A DNA stretch of 33,314 bases from an uncultured Verrucomicrobiales bacterium (GTDB taxonomy: Bacteria; Verrucomicrobiota; Verrucomicrobiia; Verrucomicrobiales; Akkermansiaceae), in the NCBI GenBank assembly GCA_937128235.1, contig CAKZMG010000287.1, forward strand, positions 1-33,314, written 5' to 3'. This document shows positions 24,792 through 33,225 of this stretch, piece by piece. Within the stretch, counting starts at the first letter, position 1. Each line of letters opens with the position of its first letter. A program made the position numbers and the translations under genes. Under the pieces are notes generated by a model. That model saw only the letters and a list, made by a program, of their open reading frames with translations. It had not been told where the DNA came from and searched no databases.

Positions 24792-27700
24792 ATGCAAAAG
24801 CTAACACCCGTAATTGAGGAGCGCATCAGAGTGGCTCCTGAGCGTTTTATACGTCCACTTATAAACCGTGAAAAACTTACCCTTAGCGTAGAAGCTGTCC
24901 ATGTGGGTGGTGAGCCTATCCCCTATGGAGAAGCTATTTCACGAGAGTTTAAACCTTTTGAAGTAGGGGGGAAGTGGGGCGCGAAATGGGATACCACTTG
25001 GTTTAAATTTAGCGGCACTGTTCCGCTAGAGTGGCAGGGTGAAGAGGTGGTGGCTCTGGTGAATCTCAGTTTTGAAGAGAATGAAGGTTTTGGTAGAGAG
25101 GGGATAGTCTGGAAAGACGGGAAACCCCTCATTGCCGTGAACAGAAACCGCCAATCTATACCTCTAATCGACTCTGCTGTGGGTGGTGAAGAAGTCGTAT
25201 TCTATGTCGAGGCTGCGGCTAATCCTGCAGCGAAATGGTTTTGGGGGGATGGTGATTTATTGATGCCTGAGTATGATGGCGAGCCGCTTTTTCAGCTTCA
25301 TACCGCGGAGCTAGCGACGCGTGATGATGAAGCTTACCAGCTACTCATGGACTTCACGAGTATCTCGGATGCAATGTTTGTCATGGCTGAGGATCTGCCT
25401 AGACGTGGGCAGCTTTTGCGCGCATTGAATGAATCTTGCCAAGAGCTGGAACCAGGGAATCCATACTGTGTGCAGGCGGCCCGGATGGTTCTGTTAGATA
25501 GTTTTAGCAGGAGCAATGGCGATACGAATCATGAGATCACAGCAGTGGGACACGCGCACATTGACACCGCCTGGTGCTGGCCGCTGCGTGAGACCATCCG
25601 TAAATGTGCGCGCACATTTATCACAGTGCTTCGCTACATGGAGCGTTATCCAGATTATCAGTTCGCATGCTCCCAGCCAGTCCAGTATCTCTGGATGAGG
25701 AAATACTATCCATCCATCTATGCGGAAATCAAAGCCGCCGTAATGCGTGGTCAATGGGAAGTCATCGGTAGTATGTGGGTGGAGGCAGACTGTAACATCA
25801 CCTCGGGCGAGTCACTGATCCGTCAGATTATTCATGGGAAGAATTTCTTCATCGATGAATTTGAAACAGAAACTAAAGATCTCTGGCTTCCAGATGTCTT
25901 TGGCTATGCGGCTGCGCTACCGCAAATTTTAACGAAGTCTGGGATTCATAGTTTTCTGACTCAGAAAATTTCATGGAGCGATACCAATAAGTTCCCTCAT
26001 CATACCTTCAACTGGCAAGGCATTGATGGTTCAGAAATTTTCACTCATTTCCCTCCAGTGGATACCTATAACTGTAATCTAACAGCGAAAGAGATCATGC
26101 ATTCACAGAAGAATTTCCGTGATGCCGATAGAGCGAGTAAGTCACTTATTCCTTTCGGATATGGTGATGGAGGTGGCGGACCTACTACTGATCAGATAGA
26201 AAGAGCCCGTCGCTACAGTGATTTTGAGGGGCTTCCTAAAGTAGAAATGGGAACGGTGTTAGATTTCTTTGATCAGGCTAAAGTGGATGCGGTAGATCCA
26301 CCGGTCTGGAAAGGTGAGCTCTATTTAGAACTTCACCGAGGCACCCTCACTAGCCAAGCCTATGTGAAAATGATGAACCGCCGCTGCGAGCTTCTCCTGC
26401 GCGATGCAGAGATGCTCCAAGTCATCATGCAAGCACTCGGTGAAGAAGATCTGTTAGAGATAATGCCTGCAACAGAAAATGTTCCAGTCTGGGATGTGGC
26501 GGGGCATATTAGAGCAAAGCATGGAAACCTAACAGCCCGAGCATTAGACCGAGCTTGGAAGCTTTTATTGCTCAATCAATTCCACGACATCATCCCAGGT
26601 TCATCTATTCACTGGGTGTATGAAGACTGCCGTATCGACTATCCTAACATTGAGGCGATTGCGCTTGCCGTGAGAAATGTTGCGATGAAGAAGCTTAGTA
26701 ATTTAGTAGATACGAGCGGTCTAACAGATCCTATCTTAATCTTTAATTCACTGACTCAGACTCGAAATGAAGTGGTGGAACTCCCAACTGGTGATCTGGC
26801 ATTGGTTACCGTTCCGCAGTGTGGTTACGCAGTCATTTCAGGTGAGTCAGCACAGGAAGCAGATGCTCTTCCAGTGGGAGTGTCAGCAGTGGAGGTGGAG
26901 CACACGGACGATGGGATGAAAATTTATAATGGTTTAATCAGCATATTAATTAGTCATTCTGGACTCATTGAAAGTTTCTATGATGTAGAGAGCAGTCGTG
27001 AAGTGATTGCTCCAGGAGAAGTTGGAAACGTTTTCCAGATCCACAAGGATTACCCTAACAAATGGAACGCTTGGGATGTGGATTTCTTTTACAATGAGAG
27101 CGTAGAAAGTCTAACAGAACACGGAATAGTAAGTATAGTGCATCACACTGACCTCCGGGTCGTGCTTCATGTTAGCAGATCATTTGGTCAGTCTCAGATT
27201 GAGCAGCAGATTGTAGTCGATGCTGGTAGCCGTAGAGTAGATTTTAAAACTGAAGTGGACTGGCAGGAGAGAGACCGCTTACTTAAAGTGTCATTCCCGG
27301 TAGATATTTCTAGCTATCGCGCTAGCTATGAAATCCAGTATGGGCACGTAGAGAGATCCACGCATGATAACACCTCATGGGATACTGCTAAGTTCGAGGT
27401 CCCCGCGCACAAATGGGCAGACCTATCTGAGTCAGATTACGGAGTGGCATTATTAAATGATTGTAAGTACGCGTATGACATCAAGGGCAACAACATGCGT
27501 CTCACACTTCTCAAGGCAGCGAATGCTCCAGACCCAGAGGCGGATAGAGGAGTGCATCAGTTTACCTACTCACTCCTACCACATGCTGGGTCACTTCAGC
27601 AAGGTCAGGTGATTGAGCAAGCTTATGCGCTCAATGTTCCGCTAGTGATACAAAAGACCGATGAGCATGAGGGAGATCTGCCTTCAGAGAAATCATTCTT

Positions 27701-27953
27701 TGCGGTGAATCGCCCTGGAGTATTTATTGAGGCAGTGAAAAAAGCTGAGCGCACAGATGCTGCTGTAGTGCGGATTTATGAGGCGTATCAATCGCGTGGT
27801 GAAGTGTGTGTAAGTTCATCACTTCATGCCGAGTCAACGGTAAGTGAGATTGATCTAATGGAGAATGAGCTTAGCGAATTAGACTCTAACAATGGTGAGA
27901 TACAAATGAAAATTAAACCATTTGAGATAAAAACGATTCAGTTTGGTAGCTAG
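24792..27953 (+). CDS. alpha-mannosidase, glycoside hydrolase family 38
   Basis: 1053 residues, the size of class II GH38 enzymes. It hydrolyses terminal alpha-mannosides by a zinc-dependent retaining mechanism. An N-terminal beta domain (about 1-245) precedes the catalytic barrel, with H254/H256/D258 in VGHAHIDTAWCW (zinc ligands) and nucleophile D368 in LWLPDVFGY. Helical-bundle segments (about 500-640) include HRGTLTSQAY and LLLNQFHDIIPGSSI. A C-terminal super-sandwich (about 650-1053) includes a QFTYSLLPHAG motif. There is no signal peptide, so it is predicted cytoplasmic and would act on imported oligosaccharides. It follows a secreted protein gene at 12 nt. Confidence 0.95.
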   Translation: MQKLTPVIEERIRVAPERFIRPLINREKLTLSVEAVHVGGEPIPYGEAISREFKPFEVGGKWGAKWDTTWFKFSGTVPLEWQGEEVVALVNLSFEENEGFGREGIVWKDGKPLIAVNRNRQSIPLIDSAVGGEEVVFYVEAAANPAAKWFWGDGDLLMPEYDGEPLFQLHTAELATRDDEAYQLLMDFTSISDAMFVMAEDLPRRGQLLRALNESCQELEPGNPYCVQAARMVLLDSFSRSNGDTNHEITAVGHAHIDTAWCWPLRETIRKCARTFITVLRYMERYPDYQFACSQPVQYLWMRKYYPSIYAEIKAAVMRGQWEVIGSMWVEADCNITSGESLIRQIIHGKNFFIDEFETETKDLWLPDVFGYAAALPQILTKSGIHSFLTQKISWSDTNKFPHHTFNWQGIDGSEIFTHFPPVDTYNCNLTAKEIMHSQKNFRDADRASKSLIPFGYGDGGGGPTTDQIERARRYSDFEGLPKVEMGTVLDFFDQAKVDAVDPPVWKGELYLELHRGTLTSQAYVKMMNRRCELLLRDAEMLQVIMQALGEEDLLEIMPATENVPVWDVAGHIRAKHGNLTARALDRAWKLLLLNQFHDIIPGSSIHWVYEDCRIDYPNIEAIALAVRNVAMKKLSNLVDTSGLTDPILIFNSLTQTRNEVVELPTGDLALVTVPQCGYAVISGESAQEADALPVGVSAVEVEHTDDGMKIYNGLISILISHSGLIESFYDVESSREVIAPGEVGNVFQIHKDYPNKWNAWDVDFFYNESVESLTEHGIVSIVHHTDLRVVLHVSRSFGQSQIEQQIVVDAGSRRVDFKTEVDWQERDRLLKVSFPVDISSYRASYEIQYGHVERSTHDNTSWDTAKFEVPAHKWADLSESDYGVALLNDCKYAYDIKGNNMRLTLLKAANAPDPEADRGVHQFTYSLLPHAGSLQQGQVIEQAYALNVPLVIQKTDEHEGDLPSEKSFFAVNRPGVFIEAVKKAERTDAAVVRIYEAYQSRGEVCVSSSLHAESTVSEIDLMENELSELDSNNGEIQMKIKPFEIKTIQFGS

Positions 27954-28071
27954 AGGTAAGTTTCTAACCTATGATAAATCAATGCTTTGTAGAATTTGTT
28001 AGAGTGAATGTAAAAAATAATGAGGATTTTATTTGAATTACCCGCCGAGGTCACTAGTATTCAATTTATCT

Positions 28072-28395
28072 ATGAAAACCACGATCAAACTCTTCGCTAT
28101 GGCTCTATTCGCAGTTCTTTTCACTTCTTGCTGTAATTTCGGTAAGGTGGGAAGCATCACTGGAGAAAAGAAAATTCTAGTTAATGAATACACAGGTGCC
28201 AAAGGAGGCATGACTACTGTTGAGAAAACAGTAAAAGTAAAACACTACTGCTGTAAGTGTGGATCATCATTCTGTCCTAAGCCACAGTGCTGCGGAATCA
28301 TCAATAAGAGTGTTCTTTCACGCGCTACAGGTCAGTCAGGATCAGGTGAGCCGCATATTGGTCTCATTCCTACCATGAAGACACTTGCACCATAG
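28072..28395 (+). CDS. small Cys-rich lipoprotein, hypothetical
   Basis: 107 residues from ATG 28072. The N-terminal signal MKTTIKLFAMALFAVLFTSC has a lipobox-like end (LFTSC), predicting lipid attachment at Cys20. The mature protein has a cysteine cluster (about 64-78: HYCCKCG, FCPKPQCCG) that could bind a metal or form disulfides. A longer frame from TTG 28033 exists but would put 13 unrelated residues before the signal. The gene is followed by a strong terminator (28463-28500), so it forms a single transcription unit or ends the upstream one. Function unknown. Confidence 0.7.
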   Translation: MKTTIKLFAMALFAVLFTSCCNFGKVGSITGEKKILVNEYTGAKGGMTTVEKTVKVKHYCCKCGSSFCPKPQCCGIINKSVLSRATGQSGSGEPHIGLIPTMKTLAP

Positions 28396-28462
28396 GTCGC
28401 ATATTTTCATCTAAGATAATTAATTTCATAAACACCACATACTAAACACACACCTACGAGAT

Positions 28463-28500
28463 AACGCTCACTTGGTTCTACCGAGTGAGCGTTGTTTTTT
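28463..28500 (+). terminator. rho-independent terminator after the Cys-rich lipoprotein gene
   Basis: AACGCTCACT pairs with AGTGAGCGTT around a short TGG/CCG-extended stem and TTCTA-like loop, followed by GTTTTTT. The stem is about 12 bp and the T-run 6, a strong plus-strand terminator. Confidence 0.85.
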
Positions 28501-28502
28501 AT

Positions 28503-28525
28503 ACATGTGATGATTTAGCACATGT
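28503..28525. promoter_or_regulatory. perfect inverted repeat upstream of the PDH E2 gene
   Basis: ACATGTG (28503-28509) and CACATGT (28519-28525) are perfect inverted arms around 9 nt, placed right after the terminator and about 105 bp upstream of the E2 start. This fits an operator rather than a terminator, since no T-run follows. The regulator is not identified. Confidence 0.35.
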
Positions 28526-28631
28526 GTCGCTTATTTCTGTACCGAGAAAAGTATAGATATTCCTTGCTCAAAGTCTCATTTTTTAAGACAACTAAGTGCA
28601 TAAACCAACTCAACCAAATCATTAGAATCTC

Positions 28632-30038
28632 ATGTCAGTAAAAATAGAAATGCCAAAGCTCTCAGACACCATGACTGAGGGAACTCTTATCTCGTGGAAC
28701 GTAGCAGTAGGAGATGAAATAGAGATAGGAGACGTTATTGCCGAGATCGAAACTGATAAGGCATCTATGGAAATGGAAGCTTTTGACGAAGGTGTTCTCA
28801 CAGAAATTCTCGTTGAAGCTGGGCAGAAAGTTCCAGTTGGAACCGCACTAGGTGTTCTAGCAGAAGATGGAGACGATGCCTCTACTCCACCAGCTCCAGC
28901 ACAAGAATCTTCTGCAACTCCAGCAGCTACTCCAACAGCAGTTCCAGCAGCAGCCTCTCCTGCAACATCTGCAACTCCTCCAGTAGCCAGTCAATCTAAC
29001 TCAGATGGCGGGCGTATTAAAATTTCACCACTAGCCAGAAAGTTAGCCGCTGAGAAAGGCACGGATATAGCTTCTGTTCAAGGCACTGGCCCAGGAGGAA
29101 GAATAACGGCTTCTGATATTGAAAATGCAGGTAGCTCTTCTGTAGCCTCGGCTGTGGATACTACGGTAGCAAAAGTTGCAGCAGCGGCAGTGGCAGTGGC
29201 TAGTCCCGTAGCTTCTGCAGTGGCTAACACAGTCGCGAGTGCTGGCGAGGCGATCAAACAGGCAGTCTCTACACCAGTAGCTAAACCTATACCAGCTCCA
29301 GCTCCAGCAACTCCGGCAGCATCCGCAATCAGCCCTGTAGTGGCAGGTGAAGATAAGGTCACCCCACTCAGTGGAATGAGAAAAATTATCGCGGAACGTT
29401 TGCTCACATCGAAGCAGACTATCCCACACTTTTACCTCCACGTAGAAGTAGATGCCGCGCCACTCATGGCTCTCAGAAAACAAGTAAATGCTCAAGCTGA
29501 GCAATCCCACGGAAACAAATTCACCTTCAATGACTTTGTCGTAAAAGCCATGATCAATGCTTGCGCTAAAGTTCCAGAGGTCAATGCTTCATTTAATGGT
29601 GATAGCATCGTCCAGTTTGCCAATGTTGGAGTCTCCATCGCCATCGCAGTGGATGACGGACTCGTGACTCCAGTCGTCAAAAACGCTCAGACCAAATCAC
29701 TCCTGGCTATCTCGCAGGAGATCAAAGAAATGGCAGTCAGAGCGAGGGATAATAAACTCAAACCAAATGAATTTGATGGCGGAACGATTACTATTTCTAA
29801 CCTCGGAGCATGGGGGATCGATAGCTTTGATGCCATCGTGAATCCACCACAAGCCGCGATCATCAGCGTGGGTGGTATTATCGAAAAAGCAGTTGTTAAA
29901 AATGGCGAAGTCGTCCCAGGAATGCGCATGAATATAGGCATGAGCTGCGACCACCGCGTAGTCGATGGAGCAGTCGCCGCAGGCTACCTAAACGAAATTA
30001 AAAAACTTCTAGAGCAACCATCACTAATGCTCATCTAA
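28632..30038 (+). CDS. dihydrolipoamide acetyltransferase, pyruvate dehydrogenase E2
   Basis: 468 residues. The E2 core transfers acetyl groups from lipoamide to CoA. There is one lipoyl domain (about 2-77) with the attachment lysine K43 in ETDKASMEME. An Ala/Pro/Thr-rich linker (about 83-125) leads to the peripheral subunit-binding domain (about 128-166, ISPLARKLAAEKG and GTGPGGRITASDIE). A very Ala-rich second linker (about 167-240) precedes the catalytic domain (about 243-468) with H441 and D445 in SCDHRVVDG. The lipoyl lead MPKLSDTMTEGTLISWNV favours pyruvate over 2-oxoglutarate dehydrogenase. E1 and E3 genes are not adjacent. Confidence 0.93.
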   Translation: MSVKIEMPKLSDTMTEGTLISWNVAVGDEIEIGDVIAEIETDKASMEMEAFDEGVLTEILVEAGQKVPVGTALGVLAEDGDDASTPPAPAQESSATPAATPTAVPAAASPATSATPPVASQSNSDGGRIKISPLARKLAAEKGTDIASVQGTGPGGRITASDIENAGSSSVASAVDTTVAKVAAAAVAVASPVASAVANTVASAGEAIKQAVSTPVAKPIPAPAPATPAASAISPVVAGEDKVTPLSGMRKIIAERLLTSKQTIPHFYLHVEVDAAPLMALRKQVNAQAEQSHGNKFTFNDFVVKAMINACAKVPEVNASFNGDSIVQFANVGVSIAIAVDDGLVTPVVKNAQTKSLLAISQEIKEMAVRARDNKLKPNEFDGGTITISNLGAWGIDSFDAIVNPPQAAIISVGGIIEKAVVKNGEVVPGMRMNIGMSCDHRVVDGAVAAGYLNEIKKLLEQPSLMLI

Positions 30039-30058
30039 GTAAAATTAGCTCACAATTC

Positions 30059-30775
30059 TTAGAGGTAAGTTTTCAGCCACTCATCGATATGACCAGCGAG
30101 TGCCTCCCAGTGACCTGCAAACGAGTGGTCTGTTCCTTCTATGACTACATGTTTTTTCTTTCCTTTGAGGTGATTAAAGAGATGTACACTGTCATCTGGA
30201 AGCACCACATCATCCTCAGATCCGTGGAGGAGTAGCCATGGTAAACGAATGTCTTTTACTGCTGGAATGACAGTATCAATCTGTCTCAGATCATCCATAA
30301 ATTTCTGTGAAAGGGGAGTCTCCTCGTCTTCCCACATATAGCCTTCGTCAGGCACTACATCGCCAAATTCAGTCTCCGCAAATACCTTCGTCCGCACCAT
30401 GCCGGCGAGCGATACCATCACGCTAATCCTGTCATCCTTAGCGGCAGTGAGCGCACCAACGGCTCCACCCATACTATATCCGATGTAGGCTATTTTTTTA
30501 GTGCCTTTTACCTGGTCAAGTATCGCCACTAGGTCATCGCTTTCTTTGGAAATGGTAGCGTCTGTAAATTTTCCCTCACTATTTCCACAGCCACTGAATG
30601 AAATGCGCATCGTTGGCCAGCCCATGTTAGCGAGCATGTTAGATAGCTCCACCATCATTTCGCGATCTTTGTCACCGGTTACTCCATGTGCCAAGATCAC
30701 TAGTTTATCGTTCACGCCATCGACATCATGGAAAGCATGATCTATCTTTTCTCCGTGCTTATTTCTTATCTGCAT
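30059..30775 (-). CDS. alpha/beta hydrolase (serine aminopeptidase/esterase-like)
   Basis: 238 residues, cytoplasmic. The fold markers are AHGVTGDKD (29-37, oxyanion region), S101 in GYSMGG (nucleophile), D188/D189 in LHGSEDDVVLP (acid) and H217 in GTDHSF (base), a complete triad. This matches the Hydrolase_4/dienelactone-like group that also includes feruloyl esterases and peptidases, so the substrate is open. It is convergent with the E2 gene, with only 20 bp between the stops. An upstream promoter probably lies in 30776-30900. Confidence 0.82.
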   Translation of the reverse strand: MQIRNKHGEKIDHAFHDVDGVNDKLVILAHGVTGDKDREMMVELSNMLANMGWPTMRISFSGCGNSEGKFTDATISKESDDLVAILDQVKGTKKIAYIGYSMGGAVGALTAAKDDRISVMVSLAGMVRTKVFAETEFGDVVPDEGYMWEDEETPLSQKFMDDLRQIDTVIPAVKDIRLPWLLLHGSEDDVVLPDDSVHLFNHLKGKKKHVVIEGTDHSFAGHWEALAGHIDEWLKTYL

Positions 30776-30908
30776 GGCTAAGCTATAGTGTCACGCATGA
30801 CTGATAACAAGCCAGAAACAATAGGTTTAGAAACAAGAATAGATCTATTAAGATCAGGTTGCCATTACTGATGTTTCAAAGATATGATAAAAAGTTATTC
30901 TATATTTA

Positions 30909-30936
30909 TTGACTTCTAAAATATGTTAATTATAAA
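30909..30936 (+). promoter_or_regulatory. predicted sigma-70 promoter of the PEP-CTERM gene
   Basis: TTGACT (30909-30914) and TATAAA (30931-30936) each match 5 of 6 consensus bases with a 16-nt spacer. Transcription would start near 30943, leaving a leader of about 117 nt before the ATG at 31060. Confidence 0.55.
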
Positions 30937-30946
30937 TGAGAATCAT
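30935..30946. promoter_or_regulatory. Fur-box-like sequence overlapping the PEP-CTERM promoter
   Basis: AATGAGAATCAT matches 11 of 12 central positions of the Fur consensus core AATGATAATCAT and overlaps the -10 and expected start site, a typical repressor position. The flanks match poorly (about 12 of 19 overall), so iron control is only a possibility. Confidence 0.3.
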
Positions 30947-31059
30947 GCTAGTGAAAAAGTTCTTTCGTTGTTCCTACATGCGTTAGAAAAGCATTTTGCC
31001 AAAGCATGTTTTACATAACCATCCCCTTAAAAAATAAAATCTAAACTTAATTAAAAACT

Positions 31060-31800
31060 ATGAAAAATACAATACTATCAGTAGCTTCTATAGGAGTTCT
31101 TGCCATAACATCCCAAGCTCAAACCACATTTTTTGGTTTTGAAAACTTAGGAGCATCTCCGCAAACAGAAAATTTCGCTGGAGGATTAGCCTTCACTCAC
31201 TCTAGCCAGGGTAAGTATAATACAGATATTTCCACAACTAGATCAGAGATCAATATGGATGAAACCACTAAGATTGTCGATAGTACTGATGCTCATGAGG
31301 GAGACACATACGCTTATATTCCGAATCGTCAGTGTGTCTATCCGAACCCAGCTATAGGCTATGAGGTAGGGAAAACTTATGAAATTTGTGTCTGGGCATC
31401 AATGGCGAGTGCCTCTGATAGCGGAAGGCTTCTGATTGAGTCTCATGATTTGATCAATGGAGATAACATTAGTAGTCTTACGATCACTTCGGGTGTGGGT
31501 ACTGTCACTGGAGTCGGTGGGCAAGAGCGAGCAGAGTTTAACATGGCGGCGAATAGCGGATGGAGTGATACGGCATTAGATTCAAATGGAATAGCGTGGC
31601 AGAAGTTTTGTGTCTCATTTACAGCATTGAAGAATATTCCACAATCAGGAGATTCATCCTTCGCTGTGACTAATGGCTCATCTGTCAGTGAAGCGGGTAT
31701 TGTGCTTGATAGCGTTTCAGTTACTACTGTGCCCGAGCCCTCAAGCACCGCGCTTCTTGGGCTAGGAGCGTTAGGATTTATAGCTCGCCGTAAAAGATAG
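31060..31800 (+). CDS. PEP-CTERM sorting domain-containing secreted protein
   Basis: 246 residues. A signal peptide (about 1-20, ending SQAQ) precedes a beta-rich body (about 25-215) that looks like a carbohydrate-binding type fold. The C-terminus is a textbook PEP-CTERM signal: VPEPSS (near 224-229), a hydrophobic helix TALLGLGALGFIA, then ARRKR. Such proteins are cleaved and surface-attached or released by an exosortase, a system linked to exopolysaccharide. No exosortase is in the window. A good promoter with a Fur-like box lies upstream, and a hairpin follows the stop. Confidence 0.9.
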   Translation: MKNTILSVASIGVLAITSQAQTTFFGFENLGASPQTENFAGGLAFTHSSQGKYNTDISTTRSEINMDETTKIVDSTDAHEGDTYAYIPNRQCVYPNPAIGYEVGKTYEICVWASMASASDSGRLLIESHDLINGDNISSLTITSGVGTVTGVGGQERAEFNMAANSGWSDTALDSNGIAWQKFCVSFTALKNIPQSGDSSFAVTNGSSVSEAGIVLDSVSVTTVPEPSSTALLGLGALGFIARRKR

Positions 31801-31839
31801 TTTCTTTAGCTTACACTGAAGAAAATCAGTTTAATTTTT

Positions 31840-31876
31840 GAAGCCCGCCTTGATTCAATGCAAGCCGGGCTTCTTT
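31840..31876 (+). terminator. terminator between the PEP-CTERM and rhomboid genes
   Basis: GAAGCCCG pairs with CGGGCTTC, with an inner CTTG/CAAG stem across a short mismatch, followed by a weak T-tract (TTTGT). It lies about 40 nt after the PEP-CTERM stop and 21 nt before the rhomboid stop on the other strand. Confidence 0.7.
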
Positions 31877-31896
31877 GTATCTTCGTGTGAATGATT

Positions 31897-32526
31897 TTAT
31901 AATGGGGAGTCAACTTTCAGCGCCTTCATTTCCTTAGATCTTCTCCAGCCAAACCACATTCCAGCAGCCATTCCGCAGAGGTGACCTTCCCAGGAGATTT
32001 CTTGTTTGAAGATGGGCAGCACTCCAAATATCATGCTGCCATAGAAAAATCCTACTAAGAGGCCAGTCACGATCCAGGGTAAATTTCTCTCAAGAAATGC
32101 GCGAATCATGACATAGCCAAAGTAGCCATAAACTAGTCCGCTGGCTCCGATGTGGATGTCGCTTCTGCCGATGACCCAAGTGCCGATTCCACCGAGTAAG
32201 ATGATGGTAGTAGTGGCGACGATAAAGTTTTCTTTTTCAGCTTTTAGCACGATCCATCCCAGAACGAGAAATGGGAATGTGTTGGAGAGTAGGTGCGAGA
32301 AGTCTCCGTGTAGGAAGGGCATCAGCGGAATGCCGATGAGTCCAAAGAGTGTGCGGGGGTGAACTCCTAATGCGTCTAAATGTAAGTGGAGAACAGCGTC
32401 TAAGATTTCTAAAACCCACACGAAAGCCACGGCAGCTAGTAGTCCACGCAAGCTGGCAGGGATGAAGCTGGTCCAGCTACGTTTCTCAGGTGTGGTGTAG
32501 GTTATGGGCGATAGGTTGTCTGGCAT
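31897..32526 (-). CDS. rhomboid family intramembrane serine protease
   Basis: 209 residues, about six membrane helices. The catalytic serine S129 is in GASG (HIGASGLVYGYFGYV) and the paired histidine H182 in EGHLCGMAAG. The HGDFSHLLSN motif (73-82) of helix 2 supplies the conserved oxyanion His and Asn. These are the complete rhomboid signatures, so it should cleave transmembrane proteins inside the membrane; its targets are unknown. It follows the S2P-like metalloprotease gene by 60 nt on the same strand, so the two may be co-transcribed. It is convergent with the PEP-CTERM gene. Confidence 0.92.
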   Translation of the reverse strand: MPDNLSPITYTTPEKRSWTSFIPASLRGLLAAVAFVWVLEILDAVLHLHLDALGVHPRTLFGLIGIPLMPFLHGDFSHLLSNTFPFLVLGWIVLKAEKENFIVATTTIILLGGIGTWVIGRSDIHIGASGLVYGYFGYVMIRAFLERNLPWIVTGLLVGFFYGSMIFGVLPIFKQEISWEGHLCGMAAGMWFGWRRSKEMKALKVDSPL

Positions 32527-32586
32527 ATGAATACTTTACTGCCAGTTTGGGAATGTGCCAAATGAAATTAGAAGGTGTGTGATTTA

Positions 32587-33222
32587 CTATTTGTATCTCT
32601 CTAGCATCTGGTAGTTCTGGAAGGCAAACATAGCCATGAAGATACCGAGGAAGTGAAAGCCAATAGAAAAACCTACAACACATGCAGCTATGGCTACACA
32701 CATACTGATAGTGATGGTTAGCTTGATTCTACGCGGTCCTAAAGCAGCTTCTAACATTCTGCCGCCGTCCATTGGTAAGACTGGGATGCAATTTAAAACT
32801 GCCCAGAATATACTGAGTATCCATAAATAGCTTACAAAGTCTCTAATCATAGAGTTAGGTAAATCTAAATAGGGGATAGAAAAATAGACAGCTGCTCCAA
32901 ATAGAGCTTGGAGTAGAGGTCCTGCAAGTGTGACTAGAAATGACTGGGTGCGAGTGAGTATTCCAGCCGGATGAGTAGCGTATCCGCCAAATGATGATAA
33001 GACGATTTCAGTGGGTAACTTGTATTTCTGGATCATCAGTGCGTGTCCCATCTCATGAATCAACAGGGAAATAAATCCAGCTACGACAAATAATAAAGCA
33101 CCAAGTAAAATGGCATCACCAGCTCCTCCTCCTTGGTTGCTCAAGAAGCCTAGTAGCCCCATTGTGATCCAGAATACTGGCTCCACTCGCACTGGGATTT
33201 TAAATAGTGTAAACTCTAACAT
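32587..33222 (-). CDS. M50 family (site-2 protease-like) membrane metalloprotease
   Basis: 211 residues, about five to six membrane helices. The zinc site is H56-E57-x-x-H60 in LIHEMGHALM, with D152 in PVLPMDGGRML as the third ligand. This matches the compact S2P subgroup lacking PDZ and CBS domains. It would cleave membrane-bound substrates, perhaps anti-sigma factors, but none is encoded nearby. It starts 3 nt after the stop of the partial gene at the right edge, so it is part of a longer minus-strand operon that continues into the rhomboid gene. Confidence 0.9.
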   Translation of the reverse strand: MLEFTLFKIPVRVEPVFWITMGLLGFLSNQGGGAGDAILLGALLFVVAGFISLLIHEMGHALMIQKYKLPTEIVLSSFGGYATHPAGILTRTQSFLVTLAGPLLQALFGAAVYFSIPYLDLPNSMIRDFVSYLWILSIFWAVLNCIPVLPMDGGRMLEAALGPRRIKLTITISMCVAIAACVVGFSIGFHFLGIFMAMFAFQNYQMLERYK

Positions 33223-33225
33223 AAT

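Noticed and set aside
29043-29510. 155-residue minus-strand frame opposite the E2 linker
   Set aside because: Repetitive Cys/Arg/Ser composition from the antisense of an Ala/Pro-rich linker; no start signal and the plus-strand E2 domains are continuous.
30853-30863. AGGTTGCC looked like the end of a third MITE copy
   Set aside because: Only 8 bases match; no GGG end, no partner inverted repeat within 300 bp, and no 4-bp duplication.
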